Part shown: positions 24,340-37,534 of the stretch, in pieces | How positions within the stretch are numbered: the first letter of the stretch is position 1 | How the letters are laid out: each line of letters begins with the position of its first letter | Source: Pterobdella sp. o SKG-2022 | Taxonomy: Eukaryota; Annelida; Clitellata; Hirudinida; Piscicolidae | NCBI GenBank assembly: GCA_964035795.1 | Contig: OZ038322.1 | Location: 1,771,281 to 1,835,280, forward strand | Direction of reading: 5' to 3' | DNA length: 64,000 nt | Notes under the pieces: model-generated | What the model was told of the DNA's origin: nothing | Databases searched by the model: none | Seen by the model: the letters and a program-made list of their open reading frames with translations, nothing else | Position numbers and translations under genes: made by a program

Positions 24340-24705
24340 TAGATAGAGTCAGTCTTAATATGGTAAATTTTCATTCTTTCTAGCCCCTCACTCTTTATCT
24401 TTCAATCCACACACCCAGTCATTCTACTCATTTACCCTTTTCTTCCCACAAATTTGAAATTCTAAAAAAAAATATATGAGGAAAAAAATATGTTTTAAGA
24501 TATAAGACTTAATCATGATTCGGGTTTTTAAGCACTTGGAAAAAGTTGTTCTAGAGGTTATGGTTTTGAGGTGATTTGGTAAATTGTTCCAAAGAATTGG
24601 TGCAGCAACTTCAAATCTTCTGTTTCCCAAAATGGTGTTAGTTCTCACTCTTTCTATGTCAATTGTGTTCGATGATTTGAGTCTTTTTTTTCAAACACTG
24701 AAAAC
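24340..24705 (-). mobile_element. Non-LTR retrotransposon 3' end, second copy
   Basis: The minus strand encodes NRRFEVAAPILWNNLPNHLK, then TTFSKCLKTRI, matching the + strand fragment at 84-360 in both protein and 3' flank (gaggggctagaaagaatga). Here the last 74 codons are open. Only the ORF2 tail remains, consistent with 5' truncation during insertion. Confidence 0.75.
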
Positions 24706-24849
24706 ACAATAAAAATATTTCCTATCCACACTTTCTAGTGAACCACCTATCTGTCCTTCCATCTCTATTGACCTTGTAAGCTTGCATTTACCTCTATTTT
24801 GCTTTTCAATTTTATATTGGTCGGCAACTTAAACCTCTTAGTTGTCCAT

Positions 24850-24985
24850 ATATCTGGCTGAGCATTATCTAAAGTTACCAGGATTCAAACCCACGTAGAC
24901 CACCATTTAGAACTTTTGCACCAGCTTGTTTTTGTTACATCAGATGTGTAACAAGTGCTTTAATTTATAAGACAAAAGGCTGAAT
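24850..24985 (+). mobile_element. tRNA-derived SINE, copy 2 (5' damaged)
   Basis: Matches the 13371-13545 SINE from attatctaaagttacc through the acccacgt box and the body to tttataagacaaaaggctg. The A box is degraded. Confidence 0.6.
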
Positions 24986-24989
24986 AGAT

Positions 24990-26700
24990 ACCAGATTGAA
25001 ATTTTTACATTTACACTTTAGTAACTTCTTAAGAAAATTACAACTAGTCCAAATATAGAATTTTCCCTCAGTAAGCCTGGTAACAGTTGTCATGTTTATT
25101 ATATCTTTGAATCCATCTCTCAATCTCATTCTAGATCCTAGTATTGAATTTTCTATCGTCTTTACTTAGCGCAACAAACTTATTTCTTTTCATTGTAACG
25201 TCTCGCTCAAAAGTTTTGAAAAAAACTTACACTTATTCTCAATTCACTTTTTTTTTGATGTTCCAGTTTTTAAAAAATGAACAAACTTTACAAATTACTC
25301 ACTAATCTACCCTCATGCCCCGTTGGCAGCTCAAAGCTCTTTTTCTAGTAACCTTCATAACAAAATATCCGCTAAAAGCAAAAATAAATAACTTTGAAGA
25401 AAAATATCCGTAATGAAAAAGAGTGATTTTAATAAAATGCAACACGTTGTTTTTACTTCCATTTCCAAGTACCGTGCAGATTATTCAAACAACTTGCAGC
25501 TGTAACTCCTAGCTCAAAATTCTTTTTAAAAATTGCCAACTCCATGCTTCATCTCCATCACAATACCACACTCTTGAAACTTTCAAGAACTTTTTTAAAA
25601 GGATGAATCAATTTTATTCACAAATTTTCTCAACACTCCTTCTCTCCAATTCAACTGTCCTCACTTTTACATTAGTTCTACACAGATTGGGCCTGTTACA
25701 ACCTCCTCTGCAGCCTATTGCTTATTTTTTAAATGTCCTAGCAAATAAGTCGACCATTTAATCGCCTCTAACTGGAGTTTCGGTTTTTTGAAATCTTCTA
25801 AAAAGCAAATTTAAACATATTGGTTTGCACTCTCATCTATAGTCAGCTTGTTTTATTTATATAAGCATCCTTCTATCAAATATGCTTCACACGCTAAGAC
25901 CTTCGTGCTCTACTTACCAACTACGTAGTCTAGCGCCCAAAAGCTTGTTACCAAACCGTTCCATCTGCCATTCAAAGGTTCATTACTTGTTTCTGAAATT
26001 TCAAAAAACATCTGATAATGAATTCACAAGATTTCTATTATTTTTAAAGTTTAAAGCGCTTATGAAGAAAACTTTATGAAGTGCTGAGTAAATAAAACAA
26101 TAAGCGAAGTTATGAATATAAAATTTCTGATCGTTATACGACGAAGATTCGATATGTACTGGATATTTTACAGCAAAAAATTAAAGGTTCAAAAGTTTAT
26201 TATCAAGTGAGATCTTCAAGCGTGGTAAAAACGTTCAAAAAGTTTAAAATAATGTCAAAAGTAAATTCAAATAAAAACATGAAAAATTCGTAGATGTTTA
26301 ATAATTGATATTAAAATCAAAAATATAGATTGGATCAGTGATGACCGGCAAATGACAATTGAAAGGCACTTCGGAATGTGAATTGCATAAAATGTTGTTT
26401 AACAACAGCACAACTATTTTGCTCAATACATAAAGACAATTGATAATTTATGAAGCAGGTTCAAATTGAGTTCAGTGACATTTGTACCAATACATCCCAA
26501 GCTTTACGAGATCCCACCAATAGTTGAACACACTGCACAGTAAAACAAACACGAACCACACTACAACAAAAAACAATTCTAGCCGGTAAATTTCAGAACT
26601 CAAAGGAACAATTTCAGTCATCAAAAACACCATAGTTTTAATATGCATGAAGAACTAAAAATAGAAGAATCGAGCAAATGCTGGAAAGAAGCCTGTCTCA
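24990..26700. other. Intergenic AT-rich sequence
   Basis: No gene seen. A short + strand open stretch (25882-26079) has no splice or family support. The last few hundred bases before 26709 are probably the 3' untranslated region of the minus-strand TRIM-NHL gene. Confidence 0.4.
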
Positions 26701-26708
26701 ACAGATTG

Positions 26709-29700
26709 TCAGTTAAGAAAGTTAAAAACATTGTTGGCAGGCTGCTGTCCGAAATTGAAATGTTGTAATGAAGCGATGTTGTGGGGGCCAGGTGGGTAAG
26801 GAACTTTGTTCAACATGTTGTCTACAGGGTCCCTGGTGGTGTTTGTGTTGTTGGAAGAGACAAAATTGTCGATAGATGGATAACTGTTGTGAGGTTTAAT
26901 GTTGTAGAAGTTGTTTAGAGAAGGTACTTCCTCGCAGCTTTGTTGGGGTTTGAAAAAAGGAATGTTCCAATTGTTGTTGAGTAGAGATTGTAGCTCTAAG
27001 TTGTTATAAGCCTGTTGAGGTGTCGTGGCAGGGTTCAGCCAATATTGAAAATTAGATGAAGAATGAGGAAAGTTTCCGTTTGGTTGTTGCAAAATTCGTT
27101 GTTTTTGCTCATAATTTTGTTGTGAGATTGAGCTTGGATCTTTTTGCTTGTCATGGATCGAGTTGATATCTTCTTCATCATCACTGCATGAGCCCACCAG
27201 CTTCAAGAAGTATACAGGAAGCGAGTATATATGTATTTTGTTGTCTCTGGTTGAAACAATCACATGATTATTGTGAGTGACACACGCATCGTAGCATTGG
27301 TTGTGTTTGAAGTCACTCTGAACTGCCCCCAGCAGATCTCCAGATCTGAAAGGTTTTAGAAGTGTCTACAATCTATTGATATTTATATAATTAACTTGAA
27401 GATATTGAAAAACGCTGTTTAAAAAATGAAAAATTTAACCGATTGAAGAGAGTGACATTGAAATTAGTGTGGTTGTCCATCACATATACTTCCTGTGAAG
27501 GCCCGATGCACACGGATATAGGGTAATTAGTGGTTCCGAGGCCTCCAACTTGCCGCAAATACTCCCCATTGTAATCGTACACCTAACATGGTTTGACCAT
27601 TTTTATAATTTTTATTATGAACTTCAAGATGTATTCTATAAGAACTTACATGGACACAATGTCTTTTATTATCTGCAACATACACCTCCTGGAACTTATT
27701 CACTGCAATGCTGTTAGGAAAATCAGCCTGACTCAAGTAAAATTTTTTCCTCAACTTTCCAGTGCTTGAAAAAACTAGAATTCTGTTTACTTTACTTTCC
27801 AAAACTAAAATATTGCCATGGCAATCCACAGCCACTCCTCTCGGGTGCGAAATCATCTTTTGACCAAACTCATACAGGTAAATGTTCTGTTTTGACACTA
27901 CTTGGACCTGAAGCGCATCATCCAAGTTGTAAATTAGATCAAAAACAATTATAATATTGCATCATAAAATTTATAGGAATGAACTTACCCGGTTAGTGGG
28001 AGTGCGTTCAGTTACGACAATGTTTCCGGAGATGGGACACACGCACACGCGGTTAGGAAAGACCAGTGGAGTATCTTCCGGGTCTCTTTCCTCTATTAAC
28101 ACCTTGTTTGCCTGCTCTTCACTCATTCCTCCACTTTCCATTAAAAACTTTCGCTTTTCTGCTTCCCTTTTGCGATCAAAACCTCCGATGACTCTCAGCA
28201 AACGGCCTTCCAAATCGAAAACTTTCACTTGGTGGTTGTTAGCATCTGCCACAATCACTTCATTTTCTTGGTTGCTACAGATTCCTCCAGGCTCCAAAAA
28301 CTGATGGTCCAAATACCCTTCCTCTCCAAACGATAACTTACAGTAGATTTTCTTCCGACTCACTCCCCCTTTGGTATTCACGCATTGAATACTTTTGTAA
28401 CTCGTATCGTCCATCTGTTGATGTCAGTTTAAATTAAATCAAAAATTAAAAAAAAAATAAGTAAGATGGTAGCTTAAAACTGGCTGAAATGGCACCTGAA
28501 ACATGTCTGCCTTTGAGAAGATATCATCGACCTCCCTGCTCTGGCCCCCTTCAGAACTGCGACTTGTGTGTGAAGTTCTTTTCCTCCAAGTTTTATCGTA
28601 GTTGTTTTTATTGATGCTTTTGGGTGCTCTGTAAGAAGATGTGGATGATGTAGTTTCGGGAGTAGACCTTTTCGAATCGGGTTTCTTATCTTGCTGCGAC
28701 ACATAAGAGAATTTTCTATATCTTTTGATATTAGTTTCTATTTGTTCGTGTTTGTTTTCATCTTGCTGAATAAGATCTCCGAAAACTTGTGAAAAAACCT
28801 TCAACGGATCTGTTTGGCACCTTTTTATGTAATTCAATTGGAAGTTTCCAACTTGCAGTCTATTTTCAAACTTCATGTCATTTATTTTGAATTTGTAATC
28901 AAAGTAATTCTCGAAAAAACATTCCTGGAACTCGCTAGAGAACATTTTGAGTCGTTCTATTTGTTGCAGATTGATGACTGATTCTTGGGCCAAAAGACTG
29001 AACTCCCTCGAAATATTCTCCAAAAACATCTGATTAAAAAAAGTAAAGATTATGAAACTTTAATTTGAATCGAAGCGAAATGTCGAACATGCTTGGGCTG
29101 ATAGAAGGATGATGCCTCGCTCAATAGTTCCATTTTCTTGACATTCAACATTAACATAACCATTTCAAAATCTTTCACAATTTGTTCTTTTATTTCTTTC
29201 TCATTGTTTTCCATTTGTTTGATAATCTGTTCCGTTTCCTCTTCTCTTTTCTTCAGCCTTTCCATCTTTAGTTTTTTACAGTACTAATTTACCGTTGCAT
29301 AAATTAAAATAGAAAGATGTTTTAAAGGCAGGGAACAATGTTTTAGATTGTTTTTTTAACGCACAAGCCTTTTTGTAAAGAAAGCTTGAACTATGGAATA
29401 CATACGCACATGATAATATGAGTTTACTTTACAGAAAGTTTAATGATAAAATTAAACTTGGACCAGTTTTTTTTCAAAATAAACCAAACACTATAAGCCC
29501 CACAATCTATTATTTTTATATTAGAATGAGGTCCAAAAACAAAATATTTTAAACTAATACGCAAGCTGTAACATCAAAATTTCTTTTGAACTGAATTGTA
29601 AAATTTAAATGTCCGTCTAACAGAGCAACATCAAAAACAATACCCAACCTGGCTCCAAGCCTTAGTGCAGTTCTCTTTGAAACCCGCCATCATTGATGCG

Positions 29701-30779
29701 ACTTTTGGTTTGTCTTTTTCGAAGTCCACAACATCGTGTTGCATACAACTTTGTTGACAACAAGTTACACATGAAGATCTTTTGCAAGTTCGACACAAAA
29801 TCGAGACTTTTTTATCGGGGTGTTGAGAGCATGGGAAAAAATAATGTTTGATTTGTTGAAGAGGCAAAGGTTGCAGAATATGGTCTTTGAATCGGTTCAT
29901 GGAGAGGTGAGCCCGCATGCAGGCTGCGCAAATCGAAGCTTGCCGAGGGGGACATGAGGAACAGTATACGACTGCTTGTCCCCTTATGTTGTCTCCCTTA
30001 CACAGTGTGCAGTCAACTTTCAAAAAAGGAGACTCATTTTGATTCAAAATAAATTGTTCAACATTTTTATTAACGGCATCTTCAGGCAAGGACTCCATTC
30101 CCTCAGGCAACAGTTGCTTCCAATCGCAAACAACGCATACAATTGTCTTGTGTTGAGCTGACTCATAATTTTGCTCGTTAGATTGCATTTTTTGTAGTTG
30201 TATTTGGAGACAATTAGAGCAATATGAATGTAGACACGATAAAAAAAACAAGTGGTTGTTGTAGTTGGCACAACTGGCGCATTTGCTGCGAGGCACACCC
30301 AACATGCTCTCAGCCAGATCACAAGCTTCACGCTTGTTGTCAATAGAGTCATCAGAAATCGCAAAGTTAATGTTTGCTGCATCATTTTTATTACTCGATC
30401 TGTAGGCGTTGAAGCTCTTTTGGTCATAAAAATCATTATTCCTAATGTTTTCGGACAAATTAAGATTACTAAGCATTGCTTCTATTTCTGGATTTTTTAG
30501 TATTCCACAATTTGTGTTCACTATTTGAGATTCTTTCAACCTCCCATTCACTTTATAACTGCTATTACTTGTATTCCTCATAATGCTTTGTGTTGGAAAG
30601 GAGTTGAGAATCAAGGAGCAACTAACATCAATATTGCTACTTCCATTGTTGAAGGTGGATACGTTGGTGATTGGTCGATGAGTTTCGTTAGAAACAAGCA
30701 AGGTGGATGTTTGAGAGCCGTTCACTTGTTGGGCAGGCACGTCTGTGACCATAGTGTTTTTCACAGCCTCTTGTACCAT
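26709..30779 (-). CDS. TRIM-NHL protein (RING, two B-boxes, coiled coil, NHL propeller)
   Basis: Seven exons on the minus strand: 30779-29649, 29265-29089, 29029-28496, 28414-27989, 27907-27650, 27582-27440, 27345-26709 (about 1101 residues). Exon 1 has a disordered N-terminus, then a RING (CASCANYNNHLFFLSC, HSYCSNC, CVVC), a first B-box (DCTLC, CSSC, CAAC, HL) and a second (CSQH, CRTCKRSSCVTCC). Exons 2-3 give a coiled coil and a linker ending DIFSKADMFQ. Exons 4-7 form the NHL propeller (IVADANNHQVKVFD, PNRVCVCPISGNIVVTER, HPRGVAVD, NSIAVN, YVADNKRHCVHV). RING-TRIM-NHL proteins are usually E3 ligases and RNA-binding translational repressors in the cytoplasm. There is no filamin domain, so it is not a LIN-41/TRIM71 type. 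The start at MVQEAVKNT is chosen as the last ATG before the conserved part; an upstream in-frame ATG at 30884 is possible. The tail is Asn/Gln-rich. It is a paralogue of the next gene. Confidence 0.85.
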
Positions 30780-30884
30780 CAAAATCAATGTTGTTGCTGT
30801 GTTTGAAGTATTAAATATTCCATATGTAAAAATCAAATTGAACTTGGAAGTGATAAGCTGAAAGGAACAAATTAAGTTATTCAA

Positions 30885-33800
30885 ATTGGCAGGCTAATAA
30901 AATTCAAAAGCTCCTTGTAAACTTAATTACAGAATGCAAGTTATCTCTTACATTGAGACATCTAAGCAAGCTAATCAAATATTTTCATTCCCTTATTACG
31001 AAAGATTTTAATACATTTGTAAAATTATTTTCAATTCATTTTTTCTATTAGTTTCTATTTCAACCTTTATTAGGATGAATAACCGTGATAAAGATTATGG
31101 ATAAAAAAACATTAATTTTTGAATATTCATAAATTGAAAGTTATATTTTTTGATTTAGTTAATATTATTTTTAAAGTACCTTTAAGCTGAAGTTTTCAGT
31201 CAAAAAAATGAATTAAAACTTGGTGAACAAATAAAAAACTGACTACAAAATACTGGACTGAGAACAAAACGAAGCTTCTATGGTGAACTTGAACCATATA
31301 AATCCATCAAATGACCATTTATGCAATGAAAATAATCGTGTTAAGCAACCTATACAATCAGCCATGACAAAGTTAGAAACATGTTGTATACATTAGCACA
31401 GTGTGATGTTTTATATAAATTGTTACGCAATAGCGCCCTAGTCCACACTAGCAAACATATATATCAAAAATGTATGTGTGAACCAAATGTATGGTCAACA
31501 TCGAATACACAAACTTCAGCTATCTCAATATGAAATTTTATCAAGTCAGAAAAATTCCAATCGATCAGACACTTTTAGGATATTTGATTCTCAATGTTTT
31601 ATATTCCTAGTTCCTCAACTTATTAAACAACTAAGAAGTGATACAATTTTTATAAAGGTGGTAGCCTCTTAAAAGGTCATTATAACTTAACACTCCTGCC
31701 TTTCAACACATATCAAGCGAGATATCTTTACTAATTATTTGACCATAGATAAGCTTGCTAATTCACCATGATCAATTGTCATTTAATTGTGTGAAGTTAT
31801 CTTGAGCATGACTAATATTTCATGATATATGAGGCCATTTCAAATGCTTACCTCCCATTTTGGCTTTAACTATTGCTTGTTCTAAAACATATTTTAATGC
31901 CTCTATTGAAACCTCCAATCACATAAAATTCATGCCGAAATGTATAAAAGGCTAATAGAAAACATTGATTGTTCTGAAGTTTTTCAAACTTTTGAAATGA
32001 GATGGTGATTTGAATGAAATATTTGTTGCTTGCGTGTCTGATGGATGAATACAAGTTTGAGTTTCTGGTGCTTTTTTTGGCTTTCTTGTGTCCTTGCAGA
32101 TCTGTACATATGAATTAGATGAACAAAAATTAAATTAATTTTTTACATTTTAGTAGAATTTGCTTGTTAGAGATACTCTCTTACAGAAATCATTGATAAG
32201 CAAAAAAGAAAAAATGAATGAAAGAATTTAAATGAAATATTAAAAAATTAATATCGATGTATCGAAAAATTCTTAATAAAGCGTGGACGAAATAAAGTAT
32301 CGGTGATTGCAGAATGAGATGTGGTGTGTAAGAATTGACAAGCAGGGGAGGAATGGAGAACGAGGTGGTGGTTGAAAATTGAACCACTTTTTACTTGGCA
32401 CAAAACATTGGCAAAACTGCAAACTCTTAATATTTAAATCATTCATTATACACATTGAACAACTTTCTCAACATGTCCTAAGGATGCCTCGTTTTTTAAA
32501 ATAACTGCATTATTGCTTAAGCACTGCAAAAGGGGGAGAAATTAAAGAAATCTTCACTTTACTAAGAAGTTCAAATCCATCATTTATTATCTTTCAAAAA
32601 AATATAATATTTCAAAAGGTTTCACTATTTTCACAATATTTTCCGGTATTTAAGCTAAAAATCATGAATTAATGAAACTAATTATTTTTAAAAAATTGAG
32701 AAATTCATTTGTTATCAAGTTAAGTGATGTACTTTTAATTAAAATTTGTACAAAACACAACTGCACATGTCGATGTGGACCAGAGTGCTTGTTTTCGAGG
32801 AAAGTTTGATTCTAATGCCATTTGTTTTGAACAACTTTAAAACCATTTCTGATTCAGCATTCCATTTTCATTCAAGATCAAATCTTTCAAGTTTCAAAAA
32901 CTTTGGAAACTCAAATAAAAAAATTGCAGTATTTTGAATATGAAACACTCATACGAATGAATCAAATCAAGTATTGTGGTTTAAAGATTAAAAATATATT
33001 GACGAATATAACAATGAGGAATGAGGACTATTTTCTTCGTGTGTTTGAGTTGATGTCCAAGTGTAGAAGCCTTCTTCGGTATTCTTTGAAACTGAAAGTT
33101 TTGGCCTTCTTAGAAAACTATATGTTAAAATATAAATAACATATCATAGCATTCATTAAATTTTTTTATTTGTTAGTATGGTGAAAATTATAACTGAATT
33201 TAGATTATATTAATATCAAAAATAAGCAAACTTGTTGCTAATAGTCCTTTGACCTGGTTACGCAACAAAGTAAACTCTATTTCATAATCATTTTTCAAAT
33301 AAACTTTTAAAATTGTTATAAGAACCAGTTTAAAACAGAAACCTAAATTTCATGAAGTACAGTTGTCGAATCTGTTTAATGCTTATGTAACAAAGATAAA
33401 CACACAGCTTCTCACGCTACCAATAGTACCAAATTAAGACTATCGAGAAACAAAAAAGATTTAATTATAACTATAGAAATAATAAAAACTTTCCATTAAG
33501 TATTTCCACATACGGATCAAAGCTTTGTTCTCCTTGTTGAAGCAACTTGAGAGCTCGAATGGAACAACATAACCAACACATGCTCAACCAGGTCTTCATC
33601 ATTTTGCTACTTGAGCGAAGTTGATTTGGAACATCAAAAAATTAGAATTTTAAAAATAGATTATCTTGTTGAATGAAGGCTTAATATTTAGGCAAAAACT
33701 CTATTGATGAAGGGTAAAGTGCTTCAACACCACTTGAGAATAAAAGCAGACGATTAAAACATTACATACACAAGGGACAAACTCGAACGAAGAGAATCAA

Positions 33801-36780
33801 AAATCTCTTCAGTTTGAATACTATAAATTCAATAACAACTCACCGATTAATCCACATTCCTTATGATCTTGTTACATATAAAAGTTTTATATGCCTATAT
33901 AAGTCACTTTATGAATGTGTGGACAAGCCCTGTGGAAGTAAGTGTGAAGGTGTGTGAAGACTTGACTGATCCTAAGTAGAAACAACGAATCAACTTTCTA
34001 AATATTTCTATTGATAACAATCGTTCGATTATCCTTTGTGGTTTGGTTGAAATAATCGAAAATTCTAGTTTTTCATTTTAATGAATTTATTTTTAACAAA
34101 TCTTGAAGAACTTATAAGTAGTTTTTCAATAAATATAAATTAGGCCATTTTTCAATTGTAAAAAATAACACAAAGGTGTTCTGAAGTTTATTACCAAGCT
34201 TTTCAGTACATAAAATCTTCATCGAGTAGATGTTATTAATATTGGTTATGACGACAACTAATATGCAACTATTGACTAAAAACCGCTTGGCTTACTCCAG
34301 AGGTGGCGATTTTTAGGGAATCGCTAGGATGCTGGGCAAAACACCGCTTTGAGACATCGTCACACCAGAATGTAACTTGTTTAGCTCTTGCTCGATTCTG
34401 ATTGCGAGTTACAAATGACGACGGATGTTTTTGCTTTTTTTGCTATCTTGAGCACTTCGGCCGCCGAATGATTTTCTAATGAATCGTGATACTCTTGAAG
34501 ACTTTTTACAACTTTATTCATAGGCTTACACATTGATCATGCTCTCTTTAGTTTTTGAAAAATATAAATTTTATAATCTTTTTTATAAATCAACGTTTTT
34601 TAAACCTTAGGAGTTCATTTTTTGAGCTTATATTTGTTAAAACAATAGCTCAATTCATCTTCAATTTGATGATTCAATTAGAAATTTAACAAATTTTTGC
34701 TAATGAAACTTCACCCTACTCCATATATTATTTGAACACACGCTTATATGTTAAACGCTTTTTAGTCGTAGGCTAAACTTAATGAAATTCACGTTAAAAT
34801 AAAACAAGACAGGTCTGAAAGGTTGTAAAAAGCTTTAACTGCATAAATCTAGCATGAGGGAACATTGTTGTTAGAATATTAATTAATTGAGCTTATTATT
34901 TATAATCCGCTCTTATTCAAATTTAAAGGGTACAATAAGTGCTTGAGAGATATTCGAAGCAGATTGACCCACGATACGGCAGTGCAAAGTCTTGGAAGCT
35001 TTTTGATTTTTATTTAAAACGAAATAAATAACATACAAAATTTAAGTTTGAAGTGGCATCGAGCAATTACATTAATGAGCAACTATTTCTAACAACTATG
35101 AAACATTACGTATCTTATCCCCAACCTATGTCATATGAACCTGTAGGGTAAGTTAGGCTTTAAGATAACAAGATTATGAATAGTCAGAATGGGTGCCCGA
35201 ATGAAACCTCAAATATTATGTCTAAAAATGAGTAACAGCAGATGAACAACAAAAAGATACACGGAAAAATGTGGTTTTCTCAATAATAAATCTACTTATT
35301 AATACTTATTTTCAAAAGATAAAAAGTGCTATGGCATTAAAACCATTGCCAAAATCATTGCTAGACTGTATAAACTTAAAAATATCCATCAAAATGCTGT
35401 TTAAAACTAAGAGTAAATCAATTATAATATAAATAGACAGGCAAAGAGACAGAGTTTATATTGTTAGTAGCCGTTGACTATGGTCCATTGCTTTCTTTGG
35501 TGGGTCTCAGATCTTTGAAACAATATAAAATTATAAGCAGCAAATATACTTGGAAAACAGATAGTCACTACTAAAGCATCAAAGGATTCTCAAATGTCTA
35601 CTTATAAAAACTTATATTCGTCACATGGTAAGAAATATCAATATTATGTTGAAACTGCAATGAAAATCGTATGGTAAAAGTGGCATAGATGTTAGGTCTA
35701 CAACAAAGCTGAGCCAATCTTGAGCCACTGCATGGCTGTTCTGATAATCTCCAATTACTTATAAGTTATGATAAGTGAAAAAATATCAAAAACAAAAGCA
35801 AAAATCATCTTGAACGAAGACATGAAAACGATAGACAAGAATAAATATTTTGATTGTCTTTGAAATGCTTAAAAACTGAAACAAATGGTGTCGCTATTTG
35901 ACTTTGTGAGGTAAGTTTGCAAACAATATTTAAACTTAATTGAATGATAAGAATACTGAAATAATTATTAACTACATATAAGAAGTGATGAACAAGATGA
36001 TCGAGAAACGACCATCACTCACACAACTGACACCTCCCGAAGCTAGAAGCATAATTTTAACTCTGATAAAAAAATCAATATAATACGGTAACAACACTCG
36101 CAAATAAATAACAACACTTTTTAAAGCAATTTTTAAGCCTGCACAAACTTACAAAAACGCGCACCAAAAAAAAAAGTACAAAAATACACATAGATATAAA
36201 AAACAACCAGACATACATTAGATATACACACACATCCAAAGACACATAATTGTAGATGCGTGATGTTTTGGAAGTTTTAACAATGTAAATATATTAATAA
36301 TGAAAAAGAAACAGCTTGGAAACTAATTTTAAAGAATTATCGTGAAAATAAAGTCAAAACAATATTTAATATCTTTGGAAATAACGAATGCAACAAAAAA
36401 ACAAAAATAAAACTATTTTAATTATTAAAAATAATAATAACAACAACAAACTTTAGGTAATACTTATCGAATACGAAGAGCCTTTGACATCTACGGAGTA
36501 AGAGAGTTTAAGACTAGAAATAAAAGCATAAAAATTATTTTAAATAATAATAAAAATTAGAAATAAATGTGAAAATCGAATATTAAAAATTAATGGAGAA
36601 AATAAAAACGAGAGAATTAATTGAGTATGAAAAGTTTAAACAACTTTCGTAATATCCTTTGTATGAATAATTAATTTCTTTCAAAACAACAATATAAGTC
36701 TGAAAATAATGAAGAACTTGGCATAAAGTGAACAAAATGTCGAAGACAAAGAACATTAAGATACAATGAGTAGCGGTCTT
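30885..36780. other. About 6 kb of non-coding sequence between the two NHL genes
   Basis: AT-rich throughout, no exon structure seen on either strand. A slightly GC-richer island at about 34290-34480 breaks the pattern but has no intact frame. The 3' part (after about 36000) is likely 3' untranslated region of the double-NHL gene. Confidence 0.4.
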
Positions 36781-37534
36781 TAAGGCTACGTAGGAGGGTT
36801 CACGCTGGGTAGAACAACAAAGCTTTAATAAATAACTTGAACCTGTTTATGAAAACTATCAAAACATACTGAAATACATTGGTTGGGAAGTGCAAAAATA
36901 AAAATAAAGTGTTAATGACAAGGGAGGGAGATAATTGCAATGAGTTTAAATTATGATTAATAGCATTATAGGATGACATCAAAAAATAAATTGTTAGAGA
37001 ATAGAAAAATATGACATATGGAAAAATAAAGGAAATGTTACAAGGATAAAAAACGATAATGAAAATTATAAATAATAGTAATGGCATAAATAATAATAAT
37101 AATAAACAAAAAGCCGATGTCGAGGCACTCAGGAAGTCGAGGAACAAAACAGAAGCAAATTCAAAACAATAAGAACTTCCACATTGTATTGTCACATCTA
37201 AGCACCCACTCTTCACCACCACTGATGTCTCTCCACTCCTCACAAACTCCACCATCAGTCTACATAAAATACTAATTACAAGCTACCCTAGGATTTTATA
37301 AATACTATTTGGATTGATTCAAAATTAGAATCTCTGAATACCATTCAATACACTACTATTGCTAATCAAATGTGAAATTGCTTCGTTGTCGTCGAAACTG
37401 CATAACAAAAGTACTTTGTCTTAAAAAACAAAACATGAAACATCAAAATATTAATCGACTCGATATGATATGAATAAGAAAAGCAGAAAAATAAGTCAAT
37501 CAGATAACAAAACTTATAAACCACGTTGTAACAA

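Noticed and set aside
36800..37255. A 151-codon minus-strand open frame rich in Phe, Leu and Ile
   Set aside because: Low-complexity translation of AT-rich sequence in the 3' flank of the double-NHL gene, with no motif or splice support.
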